A stretch of DNA of 64,000 bases, taken from assembly GCA_963734685.1 (NCBI GenBank), contig CAVTIC010000007.1, positions 806,001 to 870,000 of the forward strand, in the 5' to 3' direction. Each line of letters begins with the position of its first letter. The first letter of the stretch is position 1. The notes beneath the pieces were generated by a model, which saw only the letters and a list, made by a program, of their open reading frames with translations, made no database searches and was not told the DNA's origin. Origin of the DNA: JAOUEA01 sp963734685. Lineage in GTDB: Bacteria > Actinomycetota > UBA4738 > HRBIN12. Made by a program: the position numbers and the translations under genes. Shown here one piece after another: positions 47,345-58,173 of this stretch.

Positions 47345-48154
47345 GTGGCCGCGACGCTCGTGACGCGACGGCGCCTCGACTCGGAACTCGTGCGTCGCGG
47401 GCTCGTGAGTTCCCGAACCGAGGCCCAGGAAGCGGTTCGGGCGGGCCTCGTGCGGGTCGGCGGTTCCCCGGCGACCAAGGTAGCCACCCTCGTCTCCCCG
47501 GACGCCCCTCTCGTCCTCGTCGGCCCCCCCCGCCGGTTCGTCTCGCGGGGTGGCGAGAAGCTCGCGGCCGCGCTCGACCGGTTCGGGATCGACCCGACCG
47601 GGCTGGAGTGTCTGGACGCCGGAGCGTCGACCGGCGGGTTCACCGACCGCTTGCTCCAGGGAGGCGCGGCGCACGTCGTGGCCGTTGACGTGGGCTACGG
47701 GCAGCTCGCCTGGGAGCTGCGAGCGGACCCGCGTGTCACGGTGCTCGAGCGGACGAACGTGCGGGATCTCCGCGCCGAGGCGCTGGCGGCACGGCCGGAG
47801 CTCCTGGTGGCAGATCTCTCGTTCATCTCGCTGCGCTCCGTGTTGCCTGCCATCGTGGGTCTGCTGGCGCCCGGCGCGAGGACGATCCTGCTGGTGAAGC
47901 CCCAGTTCGAGGCCGGACGGGACGATGTGGGACGAGGCGGGGTGGTCAGAGATCCGGCCGTGTGGGAGCGGGTCTTGAGGCAGGTGCTGTCGAGCGCCGG
48001 TGCGCTGGGCCTCGTTCCGCAGGGGGTCATGGCGTCCCCCGTGGTCGGGCCGGCCGGCAACGTCGAGTTCCTGGTCTGGGCCGTGCGAGGGGGTCGAGCG
48101 GTCGAGTTGGACGTGGAAGCGGCCGTCGCCGAAGGTCTGGAGGTCCGCTCGTGA
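47345..48154 (+). CDS. tlyA: TlyA family rRNA 2'-O-methyltransferase
   Basis: Methylates cytidines in 16S and 23S rRNA; in mycobacteria its loss gives capreomycin resistance. An N-terminal S4 domain (RRLDSELVRRGLVSSRTEA) precedes the methyltransferase domain with LDAGASTGGFTDRLLQGGA, VADLSFISLRSVLP and LVKPQFEAG followed by GGVVRDP. 269 aa from GTG 47345; GTG 47360 is an alternative start. The stop overlaps nadK (GTGA). Confidence 0.94.
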   Translation: MAATLVTRRRLDSELVRRGLVSSRTEAQEAVRAGLVRVGGSPATKVATLVSPDAPLVLVGPPRRFVSRGGEKLAAALDRFGIDPTGLECLDAGASTGGFTDRLLQGGAAHVVAVDVGYGQLAWELRADPRVTVLERTNVRDLRAEALAARPELLVADLSFISLRSVLPAIVGLLAPGARTILLVKPQFEAGRDDVGRGGVVRDPAVWERVLRQVLSSAGALGLVPQGVMASPVVGPAGNVEFLVWAVRGGRAVELDVEAAVAEGLEVRS

Positions 48155-49029
48155 GCCGGGTCGGCATCGTCGCCCACCCGCGCCGCCGGGCGGCCCTCGA
48201 TGCGGCGGCCGGACTGCGTGCCGGTCTCGAGGCTGAAGGCGCGAGCACGGTCTCGCTCGCCGACGACGGCGAGTCGCCCCCGATCGCGGAGGCGCTCGAC
48301 CTCGTCGTGAGCGTGGGCGGTGACGGCACCTTCCTGCGGGCCGCATACGCAGCCTCCCACCTCGGTTGTCCGGTGCTGGGGGTGAAGGTCGGGCGGCTCG
48401 GCTTCCTGACCGAGGTGGAGCCGGACGACGCGCCGCCGTTGATCCGGGCGGTGCTCACGGGCCGGGCCAGGATCGAGGAACGCCTCGCGCTCACGGTGGA
48501 GCCGGTTGCGGGCGCAGCCTTCCAGTCCCAGTGGGGATTGAACGAGGTCATGGTCGAGAAGCACGCTCGTCACCGGCTCGTCCGGCTGGCGGTGGAGGTC
48601 GACGGGACGTACGTGACGACGTTCTCCGCAGACGGGGTGATCGTCGCGACTCCCACCGGGTCCACGGCGTACTCGTTCTCCGCCCGCGGGCCGATCGTGA
48701 CCCCCGCTGTGGACTCACTGGTGCTGACGCCGATCGCTGCGCACATGGTGTTCGACCGGTCGTTCGTGCTCGGAGCAGGTAGCCACGTGCAGCTCGAGGT
48801 GATGGGCGAGGAGAGCGGAGTGCTCTCCGCCGACGGTCGCCAGAGCATCGAGCTGCCGGTCGGCTCCACGGTTCGCATCCGAGCATCGGCCCGCCCGGCC
48901 CGGCTCGTCCGGCGCGACGATGCGCCTGACTTCCTCTCGCTGGTCCGCGAGAAGTTCGGGCTGCCGGGCGAGCCCGGCGAGCGTCCGGGCGATACCGGGA
49001 ACGACTCCGATGTCGGTTCCGGCGGCTAA
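48151..49029 (+). CDS. nadK: NAD kinase
   Basis: Phosphorylates NAD to NADP. The motif VVSVGGDGTFLRAAY (about residues 50-64), LGVKVGRLGFLTEV, WGLNEVMVEK and VATPTGSTAYSFSA are conserved. 292 aa; a polar Gly/Asp tail follows the family end. GTG start overlaps the tlyA stop. recN begins nine bases after the end. Confidence 0.95.
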   Translation: MSRVGIVAHPRRRAALDAAAGLRAGLEAEGASTVSLADDGESPPIAEALDLVVSVGGDGTFLRAAYAASHLGCPVLGVKVGRLGFLTEVEPDDAPPLIRAVLTGRARIEERLALTVEPVAGAAFQSQWGLNEVMVEKHARHRLVRLAVEVDGTYVTTFSADGVIVATPTGSTAYSFSARGPIVTPAVDSLVLTPIAAHMVFDRSFVLGAGSHVQLEVMGEESGVLSADGRQSIELPVGSTVRIRASARPARLVRRDDAPDFLSLVREKFGLPGEPGERPGDTGNDSDVGSGG

Positions 49030-49038
49030 CATGCGCGG

Positions 49039-50688
49039 GTGCTGCGCGAGCTCCACATCTCGGGGCTGGGGGTCATCGACGACCTCGACCTGTCGCTGCT
49101 TCCCGGGCTGAACGTCCTCACCGGCGAGACCGGCGCCGGCAAGACGATGATCACCGTCGGTCTCGCACTCGCGCTGGGGGCTCGGGCCTCGGCTTCCATG
49201 GTTCGAGACGGCAGCGGGGCGGCGAGGGTGCAGGCGCTCTTCGATCCGAGGGAGGGGGCGGAGGAGTGGGTCGACGACGACGCGCTGCTGCTCTCGCGCT
49301 CGGTGTCGTCCGAGGGCAGGGGAACGTGTCGCATCGGAGGGCAGCTCGCCACGGCATCCGCGCTGGCGTCGCTCGGAGGGTCACTCGTCGAGGTCCACGG
49401 CCAGCACCAGGCACAGCGCCTCTTCGATCCCGCGGTTCAGACGGCCTTCCTCGACCGCTTCGCCGGTGACGAGCACCTCGACGAGGTAGCGGCCTATCGC
49501 GGGGTCTACGACGAGCTGCGGCGCGCGAGAGCGGCGTTCGACGAGCTTCGGGAGGCGACCCGCGAACGTGAGCGGGAACTCGATCTGCTCGCGTACCAGA
49601 CGCGCGAGATCGAGGCCGTGATGCCGCGACCCGGAGAGTCCGATGAGCTCGTGGCCGAGGAGGCGCGCCTTGGACATATCGAGCGGCTGCTCGAGGCGGG
49701 CGGCGCGGCGGAGGCAGCCCTGTCGGGCGACCACGGGGCCGCCGACGACGCGCTCGGCATCGCCGCCAGCGCGCTCGACGAAGCGGCGGCGCTCGATCCC
49801 GGCGCCGGTGCGATCGCCGGGCGGGCGGCGGCGCTTGCGGCCGAATCGGCCGAGCTCGCCCGCGATGTGCGGAACTACCGCGAGTCGCTCGCGCCCGACC
49901 CCGAGCGCCTCCAGATGGTGCGAGAGCGCATGTTGGCCCTGAAAGGGTTGCAGCGCAAATATGGTGAGACCGATGCCGACGTGCTCGGGTTCCTGGCGGA
50001 GGCCTCGTCCCGGCTGCAGGAGCTTCAGGGCGCCGACGAGCGGCTGATCGGCTTGTCCGGCGACGTCGAGGCGCTGGCCGAACGGGCCAACGAGCTCGGC
50101 ACCACGATCAGCCGAGGACGACGGGACGCTGCCGGTCGGCTCGCGGGGGCGATCGAGCGGGAGCTCGGCGAGCTCGGCATGCCCGGCGCGGCGGTCGACG
50201 TCGCGCTCGAACCGTCCGACGGGCTCGGGCCCGGTGGCGCCGAACGCGTCGAGCTGCGGCTCGCGGGGGCGCCGGGGCAGCCGTCGGCAGCGCTGGCGAA
50301 GACGGCGTCGGGCGGCGAGCTGTCTCGCACGATGCTCGCGTGCCGCAGCGTGATGGCCGACCTCGACGACGTGCCCACGCTGGTGTTCGACGAGGTCGAT
50401 GCGGGCATCGGCGGACGCGCCGGTCTCGCGGTGGGTCGCCGGCTCGCCATGCTGGCGCGGGACCGTCAGGTGCTGGTCGTGAGCCACCTCCCTCAGATCG
50501 CGTGCTTCGCCGATCGGCACCTCCGGGTGACGAAGCACGACGGCGCCGCCGCGGTCGAGGTGCTCGACGACGCCGCACGGGTGGCTGAGCTCTCGCGCAT
50601 GCTCGCCGGGCTCGAACGAAGCGCCGGCGCCGTTTCACACGCCGAGGAACTGCTCGACGAAGCGTCGAGGGTCAAGGCTGGCGCGTGA
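49039..50688 (+). CDS. recN: DNA repair protein RecN
   Basis: An SMC-like ATPase acting in double-strand-break repair. Walker A is GETGAGKTMITVG (residues about 31-43), the ABC signature region ASGGELSRTMLACR near 425, and Walker B LVFDEVDAGIGG near 450; Gln loop GQHQAQRLFD is seen. The middle holds long coiled coils. 549 aa. GTG 49039 has a -10-like TAACAT (49027-49032) six bases upstream, overlapping the nadK stop. Confidence 0.95.
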   Translation: MLRELHISGLGVIDDLDLSLLPGLNVLTGETGAGKTMITVGLALALGARASASMVRDGSGAARVQALFDPREGAEEWVDDDALLLSRSVSSEGRGTCRIGGQLATASALASLGGSLVEVHGQHQAQRLFDPAVQTAFLDRFAGDEHLDEVAAYRGVYDELRRARAAFDELREATRERERELDLLAYQTREIEAVMPRPGESDELVAEEARLGHIERLLEAGGAAEAALSGDHGAADDALGIAASALDEAAALDPGAGAIAGRAAALAAESAELARDVRNYRESLAPDPERLQMVRERMLALKGLQRKYGETDADVLGFLAEASSRLQELQGADERLIGLSGDVEALAERANELGTTISRGRRDAAGRLAGAIERELGELGMPGAAVDVALEPSDGLGPGGAERVELRLAGAPGQPSAALAKTASGGELSRTMLACRSVMADLDDVPTLVFDEVDAGIGGRAGLAVGRRLAMLARDRQVLVVSHLPQIACFADRHLRVTKHDGAAAVEVLDDAARVAELSRMLAGLERSAGAVSHAEELLDEASRVKAGA

Positions 50689-50785
50689 GGACATCGGCGT
50701 GCGGGGTGGAGGAGATGGGCGCGGGGTCGATCTTTCCGGTCGAACTCGCTCGGAGCATCTGACCCCTCTGCTAGAGTCGCTTCCC

Positions 50786-52429
50786 GTGGTGAGGGAGCGA
50801 TCGAAGTACATCTTCGTCACGGGTGGAGTCGCCTCCGGTCTCGGCAAGGGCATCACCTCCGCCTCCCTCGGCCGTCTCTTCTCCTCACGCGGACTCAAGG
50901 TCGTCATCCAGAAGCTCGATCCGTACGTCAACGTCGACCCGGGCACGATGAACCCCTTCGAGCACGGTGAGGTGTTCGTCCTCGACGACGGTGCCGAGAC
51001 CGACCTCGACCTCGGGCACTACGAACGCTTCCTCGACGCCGATCTGCACCGCGGATCCAACTTCACGACTGGCGCGGTGTACTCGAGCGTCATCGCGAAG
51101 GAACGGCGCGGCGACTATCTGGGCAAGACCGTCCAGGTCATCCCGCATATCACCGACGAGATCAAGGAACGCGTCAGGGCGCTCGCCGAGGCCGAGGCCG
51201 CCGAGCTGGTGATCGTCGAGATCGGGGGCACGGTCGGCGATATCGAGTCGCTGCCGTTCCTCGAGGCGATCCGGCAGCTCCGCAACGAGGTCGGGCGCGA
51301 CCGGTGCGCGTTCGTGCACGTCTCGCTGATGCCGTTCATCGGCCCGAGCGGGGAGCTGAAGACCAAGCCCACACAGCACTCGGTGAAGGAGCTTCGCTCG
51401 CTCGGCCTGCAGCCGGACGCGATCGTCTGCCGGTCCGACCGTCCGATCGGGCGCAACCTCAAGGAGAAGATCTCCTTGTTGTGCGACGTGCCGATCTCGG
51501 GCGTGATCAGCGCGCCCGACGCGCCGTCGATCTACGAGGTGCCGCTCGTGCTGCATCGCGAAGGGCTCGACATCGAGCTCGCCCGGCATCTTCAGGTCGA
51601 TGCCGAGCCCGATCTGTCCGAGTGGGAAGCGCTGGTCGGGCGCATCCACGAGGCCACCGAGCCGGTCACGATCGGGGTGGTGGGGAAGTACGTCACCCTG
51701 CGGGACGCCTACCTGTCGGTGATGGAGGCTCTCTACCACGGAGGGTTCCATCACGGAGCCGACGTCGAGATCCGGTGGATCGCCTCAGACGATCTCGGAG
51801 GTCAGGCCACCGAGGAGGCGTTGCACGACGTCGACGGCGTGCTGATCCCCGGTGGGTTCGGCATCCGTGGGGTTGAGGGGAAGGTGGCGGCCGTCCGGTA
51901 CGCGCGCGAGCACGACGTGCCGTTCCTCGGCATCTGCCTCGGCCTGCAGTGCGCGGTGATCGAGTTCGCCCGTAACGTGATGGAGCTCGACGGCGCCAAC
52001 TCGAGCGAGTTCGATCCCGCGACGCCGCACGCCGTGATCGATCTGCTCCCGGAGCAGAAGGACGTGACCGATCTGGGGGGTTCGATGAGATTGGGTGCGC
52101 AACCATGCCACCTCGTGCCCGGCACGAAGGCGGCGAAGGCCTACGGCGAGTCGGTCGTCTACGAGCGCCACCGTCACCGGTGGGAGGTCAACCCCGCATA
52201 CCACGAGCAGCTGGAGGCATACGGTCTCGTCCTCTCGGGCAACTCCCACAACGGCCGTCTCACGGAGATCGTCGAACTGCCCGGTCACCCCTTCTTCATC
52301 GCCGGCCAGTTCCATCCCGAGCTCAGGTCCCGCCCGACCCGCCCGCATCCGCTGTTCCGCGAGTTCGTCGGCGCCGCACAGGCGTTCCGTCGAGCGCAGG
52401 CCGGCCGCTCACTCTCGACCACCGGGTAG
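50786..52429 (+). CDS. pyrG: CTP synthase
   Basis: Makes CTP from UTP, glutamine and ATP. The N-terminal synthetase begins SKYIFVTGGVASGLGKG; the glutamine amidotransferase has the nucleophile Cys in FLGICLGLQCAVIE and the His/Glu pair in GQFHPELRSRP. 547 aa. GTG 50786 has a TAGAGT box (50772-50777) eight bases upstream, so the message is probably leaderless; the frame is open further upstream but that part is not conserved. Confidence 0.97.
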   Translation: MVRERSKYIFVTGGVASGLGKGITSASLGRLFSSRGLKVVIQKLDPYVNVDPGTMNPFEHGEVFVLDDGAETDLDLGHYERFLDADLHRGSNFTTGAVYSSVIAKERRGDYLGKTVQVIPHITDEIKERVRALAEAEAAELVIVEIGGTVGDIESLPFLEAIRQLRNEVGRDRCAFVHVSLMPFIGPSGELKTKPTQHSVKELRSLGLQPDAIVCRSDRPIGRNLKEKISLLCDVPISGVISAPDAPSIYEVPLVLHREGLDIELARHLQVDAEPDLSEWEALVGRIHEATEPVTIGVVGKYVTLRDAYLSVMEALYHGGFHHGADVEIRWIASDDLGGQATEEALHDVDGVLIPGGFGIRGVEGKVAAVRYAREHDVPFLGICLGLQCAVIEFARNVMELDGANSSEFDPATPHAVIDLLPEQKDVTDLGGSMRLGAQPCHLVPGTKAAKAYGESVVYERHRHRWEVNPAYHEQLEAYGLVLSGNSHNGRLTEIVELPGHPFFIAGQFHPELRSRPTRPHPLFREFVGAAQAFRRAQAGRSLSTTG

Positions 52430-52434
52430 CGGCC

Positions 52435-52962
52435 GTGGCCGAGCCGCGGTCGGTGCACACCGCCTTCCGTGGCAGGTTCGTCCGGGTCGACGTCGAGGAC
52501 TGGCCCGAGATGGGGGAGTGGGAGATCGTGCGCCGCTTCGACGCCACGGCGGTGCTCCCGGTGACGCCCGATGACGATGTGGTGCTCGTGCGTCAGTTCC
52601 GGCCCGCGATCCGGCGAACTGTCACCGAGATCCCGGCTGGCATCCTCGACGTCGACGGCGAAGACGCGCTCACCGCAGCCGCCCGGGAACTGTTCGAAGA
52701 GACGGGGCACCGCCACGTGGCGATCGAGTTCCTCGGGGGCGTGTATCCCAGCGTGGGCTCGAGCGATGAGTACGTGCACCTGTTCTGGGCGCGTACGCTC
52801 GCCCTCCCTGAAGGGTCGGTGGAGCCGGGCATCGAACTCGTGGTGGAACCGCTCGGCCGCATGATCGATGCCGCCCGTTCGGGAAGGGTCCGCGACGCGA
52901 AGACGGCGCTCGCGCTGCTCATGGCCGCGGGACGGCCCTCGCTCCCGCATGCGCCGCCCTGA
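52435..52962 (+). CDS. NUDIX hydrolase, ADP-ribose pyrophosphatase-like
   Basis: Hydrolyses a nucleoside diphosphate linked to another group, probably ADP-ribose. The Nudix box reads GILDVDGE...AARELFEETGH, with the REL-EE core intact and one extra residue in the first loop. PVTPDDDVVLVRQFRPAIRR upstream fits the ADP-ribose subfamily. 175 aa from GTG 52435, five bases after pyrG. Confidence 0.9.
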   Translation: MAEPRSVHTAFRGRFVRVDVEDWPEMGEWEIVRRFDATAVLPVTPDDDVVLVRQFRPAIRRTVTEIPAGILDVDGEDALTAAARELFEETGHRHVAIEFLGGVYPSVGSSDEYVHLFWARTLALPEGSVEPGIELVVEPLGRMIDAARSGRVRDAKTALALLMAAGRPSLPHAPP

Positions 52963-53057
52963 GCGCCGTTCAGTACGCTTGCGGCGGAAACGGACACCGC
53001 GTCGCACGTGCGATGGCGGCACGATGTGCTGGGCGCGGTGGCGAGGAGGCACGCGGC

Positions 53058-54182
53058 GTGGACGTCGGGATCCCCAAGGAAGTGAAGGACAACGAGTTCC
53101 GGGTGGCGGCGACGCCCGAAGGTGTCCGGGAGCTCACCAGGGCGGGCCATCGCGTCATCGTGGAGAGATCGGCCGGCGAGGGTTCCGCGATCAGCGACGA
53201 CGACTTCGTCGCTGCAGGGGCGACGATCGCGAACGACGCCGACGCGGTCTTCGGAGGCGCCGAGATGATCGTGAAGGTCAAGGAGCCTCAGCCCCAGGAG
53301 TACGATCGCTTCCGCCAGGGGCAGGTGTTGTTCACCTACCTGCATCTCGCCGCCGATGAAGGGCTGACGAGGTTCCTCGCGGAGCGGCAGGTCGCAGCGC
53401 TCGCCTACGAGACAGTCCAGACCTCGGACGGGCGACTGCCGCTGCTTGCCCCGATGTCGGAGATCGCCGGGCGGATGGCGCCGCAAGAGGGTGCCGCGGG
53501 GCTCGAGCGTCCGCGTGGGGGCAGGGGGGTGCTGATGGGTGGCGCGTCGGGGGTCGCACCCGCGACGGTGGTCGTGTTGGGAGCAGGTATGGCGGGTGCC
53601 AACGCTGCGCAGATCGCCGCCGGTATGGAGGCCGAGGTCACCGTCGTCGACCGAAACGTCGACCGGTTGCGCGACATCGACCGTGTCTGGCATGGACGCA
53701 TCCAGACCGTCATGAGCTCGGGTCTGGCGATCGAGCGGCTCGTGGTCGGCGCCGACCTGGTCGTGGGAGCCGTCCTCGTGCCCGGGGCGAAGGCTCCGCA
53801 CCTGGTGAGCGGAGAGACGGTCGCCCAGATGCAACAGGGGGCCGTGCTCGTCGATATCTCGATCGATCAAGGAGGGTGTTTCGAGACATCGCACGTCACG
53901 ACCCACTCCGACCCGACCTACGTCGTCGACGGGGTCGTGCACTACTGCGTCGGCAACATGCCCGGGGCGGTGCCACGCACCTCCACCTATGCCTTGACCA
54001 ACGTGACGCTGCCATACGCCGTGGCGATCGCCGACCACGGGGTGGAAGGAGCGGTCAGAGCCGATCCGGCGTTAGCGCTCGGGGTCAACGTCTATGCGGG
54101 AGAGATCACGAACGGGGGCGTGGCGGCCGCGCACGGTATGACGGCGACGCCACTGCCGAGCCTTGTCGCGGGCCTCTCCTGA
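53058..54182 (+). CDS. ald: Alanine dehydrogenase
   Basis: Interconverts pyruvate plus ammonia and L-alanine with NADH. IPKEVKDNEFRVAATPEGV, IVKVKEPQPQEYD, FTYLHLAADE (catalytic His), VVVLGAGMAGANAAQIA (NAD site) and DISIDQGGCFETSH are conserved. 374 aa from GTG 53058, which follows GAGGAGG. A stand-alone gene between the nudix and xerD genes. Confidence 0.95.
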   Translation: MDVGIPKEVKDNEFRVAATPEGVRELTRAGHRVIVERSAGEGSAISDDDFVAAGATIANDADAVFGGAEMIVKVKEPQPQEYDRFRQGQVLFTYLHLAADEGLTRFLAERQVAALAYETVQTSDGRLPLLAPMSEIAGRMAPQEGAAGLERPRGGRGVLMGGASGVAPATVVVLGAGMAGANAAQIAAGMEAEVTVVDRNVDRLRDIDRVWHGRIQTVMSSGLAIERLVVGADLVVGAVLVPGAKAPHLVSGETVAQMQQGAVLVDISIDQGGCFETSHVTTHSDPTYVVDGVVHYCVGNMPGAVPRTSTYALTNVTLPYAVAIADHGVEGAVRADPALALGVNVYAGEITNGGVAAAHGMTATPLPSLVAGLS

Positions 54183-54209
54183 GGTCGCGACGTCCTGGGG
54201 TGTCGACCG

Positions 54210-55184
54210 ATGGTCAGTACGATCGAGATCGAGGTGTCGCGGTACCTCGACCACCTCATGGTCGAGCGGGGCCTTTCGTCGCACACGCTCGGCGCCTACC
54301 GGCGCGACCTCACGCGCTACGTCCGCTTCCTCGAGACCAGAGACGTCACGGAGCCGGCCAGGGTCGACGACGCCATCGTTCGATCGTTCCTGGCGTCGCT
54401 GAGCGCCTCGACGTACGGCGATGACGAACGGCCGTACCGCGCCACCTCGGTCGCTCGGGCCCTGTCGTCGGTGCGGTCGTTCCACCGATTCCTGGTGCGG
54501 GAAGGCGTGACGGAGCGAGATCCGGCCACGGGCGTCGCCCAACCGAAACTCCCTCGCTCGCTCCCGCATCCCCTCAGCGTGGACGAGGTCGAGCGCCTGC
54601 TGGACGCACCCGACCGTGCGACCGCCGCGGGGCTGCGCGATCACGCGATCCTCGAGCTGCTGTACGGGGCCGGGCTGCGGGTGTCGGAGCTCACCGGACT
54701 CGACGTGGACGACGTCGATCTCGAGGAGGGTGCGGTGCGGGTGCTCGGCAAGGGTGGGAAGGAGCGTGAGGTGCCGCTCGGCCGCCACGGACGCGAGGCG
54801 GTCTCGACGTACCTCGCGCGCGCCCGACCGACGTTCGCCACCGGCGCCGGTCGCGGCGCGCTGTTCTTGAATCAGCGGGGGGGACGACTCTCCCGGCAGA
54901 GCTGCGACCGCATGGTCCGCGCTGCGGCGAGAACGGCGGCGATCGACCGGCACGTCTCGCTGCACACCCTCCGTCATTCCTTCGCGACCCACCTGCTGGA
55001 AGGGGGGGCGGACGTGCGCGTCGTGCAGGAACTCCTCGGCCACGCGAGCGTCGCGACGACACAGATCTACACGTTGGTCACACGGGAGCACCTCCGTGAG
55101 GTGTACTACTCCTCGCACCCGCGAGCACGGAAGGAACGAGCGGACGGCCGCGGATCTGCCGGCAAGGAGGGTCACGATGGATGA
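54210..55184 (+). CDS. xerD: Tyrosine recombinase XerD-like
   Basis: Resolves chromosome dimers at dif together with a XerC partner. An N-terminal SAM-like core-binding domain (YLDHLMVERGLSSHTLGAYR) precedes the catalytic domain with Arg in GAGLRVSELTG, Lys in GKGGKEREVPLG, HTLRHSFATHLLEGG, and GHASVATTQIYT with the Tyr nucleophile. 324 aa, all catalytic residues present. Its place between the nudix and scp genes matches mycobacteria, so it is a housekeeping gene, not a phage integrase. Confidence 0.93.
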   Translation: MVSTIEIEVSRYLDHLMVERGLSSHTLGAYRRDLTRYVRFLETRDVTEPARVDDAIVRSFLASLSASTYGDDERPYRATSVARALSSVRSFHRFLVREGVTERDPATGVAQPKLPRSLPHPLSVDEVERLLDAPDRATAAGLRDHAILELLYGAGLRVSELTGLDVDDVDLEEGAVRVLGKGGKEREVPLGRHGREAVSTYLARARPTFATGAGRGALFLNQRGGRLSRQSCDRMVRAAARTAAIDRHVSLHTLRHSFATHLLEGGADVRVVQELLGHASVATTQIYTLVTREHLREVYYSSHPRARKERADGRGSAGKEGHDG

Positions 55185-55527
55185 GACCGACGCGCGCCGT
55201 CGAGTCGCGCTCGAGACACAACGGGAACACCTGCGCGACGAGATCGCGTCGCAGGGCGCAGACCCGGATTCCGACGAGGTCAACTTCGCCGACGACGCCG
55301 GTTTCGCCGATCGTTCGCACAGCACGGAGGAACGATCCCGCGCGATCTCGATGGTGCGCGCACTCCGATCGAACCTTCGAGACGTGGATCGCGCGCTCGC
55401 TAAGATCGACGCTGGCACGTACGGCACGTGTGAGCGCTGTGGTCGCGAGATCGGTGCCGAACGGCTCGACGCTCTCCCGTGGGCGCTGCTGTGTATCGAG
55501 TGCAAGCAGGAGGGGGTCACGGTGTGA
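55177..55527 (+). CDS. DksA/TraR-type zinc-finger protein
   Basis: A 116-residue protein with an N-terminal coiled coil and a C-terminal C4 zinc finger, CERCGREIGAERLDALPW with CIEC shortly after. Related proteins bind RNA polymerase through the secondary channel or act as RbpA-like regulators. The ATG overlaps the xerD end by eight bases and follows AAGGAGG; the stop overlaps deoB. Confidence 0.85.
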   Translation: MDETDARRRVALETQREHLRDEIASQGADPDSDEVNFADDAGFADRSHSTEERSRAISMVRALRSNLRDVDRALAKIDAGTYGTCERCGREIGAERLDALPWALLCIECKQEGVTV

Positions 55528-56738
55528 CCGAGGCGCTGGTGCCCCGCGTGCTGCTCGTGGTCTGTGACTCCTGGGGGGTCGGCGACGCGCCAGATGCGGA
55601 CGCCTACGGCGACGCAGGATCCGACACGCTGGCGAACACCGCCCGCGAGGTCGGGGGGCTCGACGTGCCGGCGCTCGAACGCCTCGGTCTCGGCCTGCTC
55701 ACCGAGATCGATGGGGTCGCTCCGCACGCCGAGGCCGGCACCGCGCACGGACGCGCCACCGAGCGATCCGCGGGCAAGGACACGACCACCGGGCACTGGG
55801 AGATGATGGGCATCCGACTCGACGAGCCGTTCCCGCTCTACCCGCACGGGTTCCCACCCGAGATCGTGGAGCCGTTCGAGAGGGCCATCGGACGCGATGT
55901 GCTGGGGAACGAGCCCGCGTCGGGCACGGAGATCATCGCGCGTCTGGGGGAAGAGCATCTCGCCTCGGGCTCCCCGATCGTGTACACGAGTGGGGATTCC
56001 GTCTTCCAGATCGCGTGCCACAAGGCGGTCGTGCCCCTCGAGCAGCTTTACGAGTGGTGCCGGGTCGCACGCGGCTTGCTGGTGGGGCCCCATCGCGTCG
56101 GTCGGGTGATCGCGAGACCGTTCGAGGGGGAACCCGGAGCGTTCGTGCGGAGCCCCGAGCGGCGCGATCTCTCCGTGCCACCACCAGGGCCCACGGTGCT
56201 CGATGCCCTGGTCTTCGGGGGGATCCCCGTGTACGCGGTCGGCAAGATCCAGGACATCTTCGACCGCAGAGGCATCAGCGAAGGCGTGTACTCGGACTCG
56301 AACGACCACGGCGTCGACCTCACGATCGACTACCTCCGCCGGCCGGGCCCGGCCTTCGTCTTCACGAACCTTGTCGACTTCGACTCCAAGTACGGGCACC
56401 GGAACGATCCTCACGGGTACGCTCGGGCGATCGAAGCGTTCGACCGGCGTCTGCCTGAACTCGTTGACGCGCTCGGGGACGGGGTGCTCCTGATCACCGG
56501 CGATCACGGCTGCGACCCGACGACACCGCCGACCGACCATTCCAGGGAACGGACGCCTCTGCTCGCGGCAGGGCTCGCGGGGGGACCGTACGAGATCGGG
56601 ACGCGGGACGGATTCGGTGATCTCGGCCGCACCGTCGCCATGCTCCTTGGGGTCGAGGTCGAGGGCTTGGAGGGACGACCGTTCGTCGACCGTCTCGGCT
56701 TCGGGACGCTGCGAGCAGAACGGTCGAGTGCAGGTTGA
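55524..56738 (+). CDS. deoB: Phosphopentomutase
   Basis: Interconverts ribose/deoxyribose 1- and 5-phosphates in nucleoside salvage. VVCDSWGVGDAPDADAYGD (metal Asp), GKDTTTGHWEMMG (phospho-Thr loop), YSDSNDHGVDLT, VDFDSKYGHRND and ITGDHGCDPTT are conserved. 404 aa. GTG 55524 overlaps the zinc-finger gene stop. With deoA downstream it forms a nucleoside breakdown pair. Confidence 0.94.
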   Translation: MTEALVPRVLLVVCDSWGVGDAPDADAYGDAGSDTLANTAREVGGLDVPALERLGLGLLTEIDGVAPHAEAGTAHGRATERSAGKDTTTGHWEMMGIRLDEPFPLYPHGFPPEIVEPFERAIGRDVLGNEPASGTEIIARLGEEHLASGSPIVYTSGDSVFQIACHKAVVPLEQLYEWCRVARGLLVGPHRVGRVIARPFEGEPGAFVRSPERRDLSVPPPGPTVLDALVFGGIPVYAVGKIQDIFDRRGISEGVYSDSNDHGVDLTIDYLRRPGPAFVFTNLVDFDSKYGHRNDPHGYARAIEAFDRRLPELVDALGDGVLLITGDHGCDPTTPPTDHSRERTPLLAAGLAGGPYEIGTRDGFGDLGRTVAMLLGVEVEGLEGRPFVDRLGFGTLRAERSSAG

Positions 56739-56850
56739 TGCCAGGCGGTCGTTGCAGGTCGTATCGCTTCGTGCGGCGGACACCCACCATGGCTGCAGCG
56801 GCCCTGGACGGTTCGGTCACGGCGAGCCTGAAGGAAGGTGTGGGGGACCC

Positions 56851-58164
<1,314 letters not shown>

Positions 58165-58173
58165 GGAGACAGC

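Noticed and set aside
54210..55184. Phage or integrative-element integrase
   Set aside because: The recombinase matches XerD, sits in a conserved housekeeping order, and no attachment site or phage gene is nearby.
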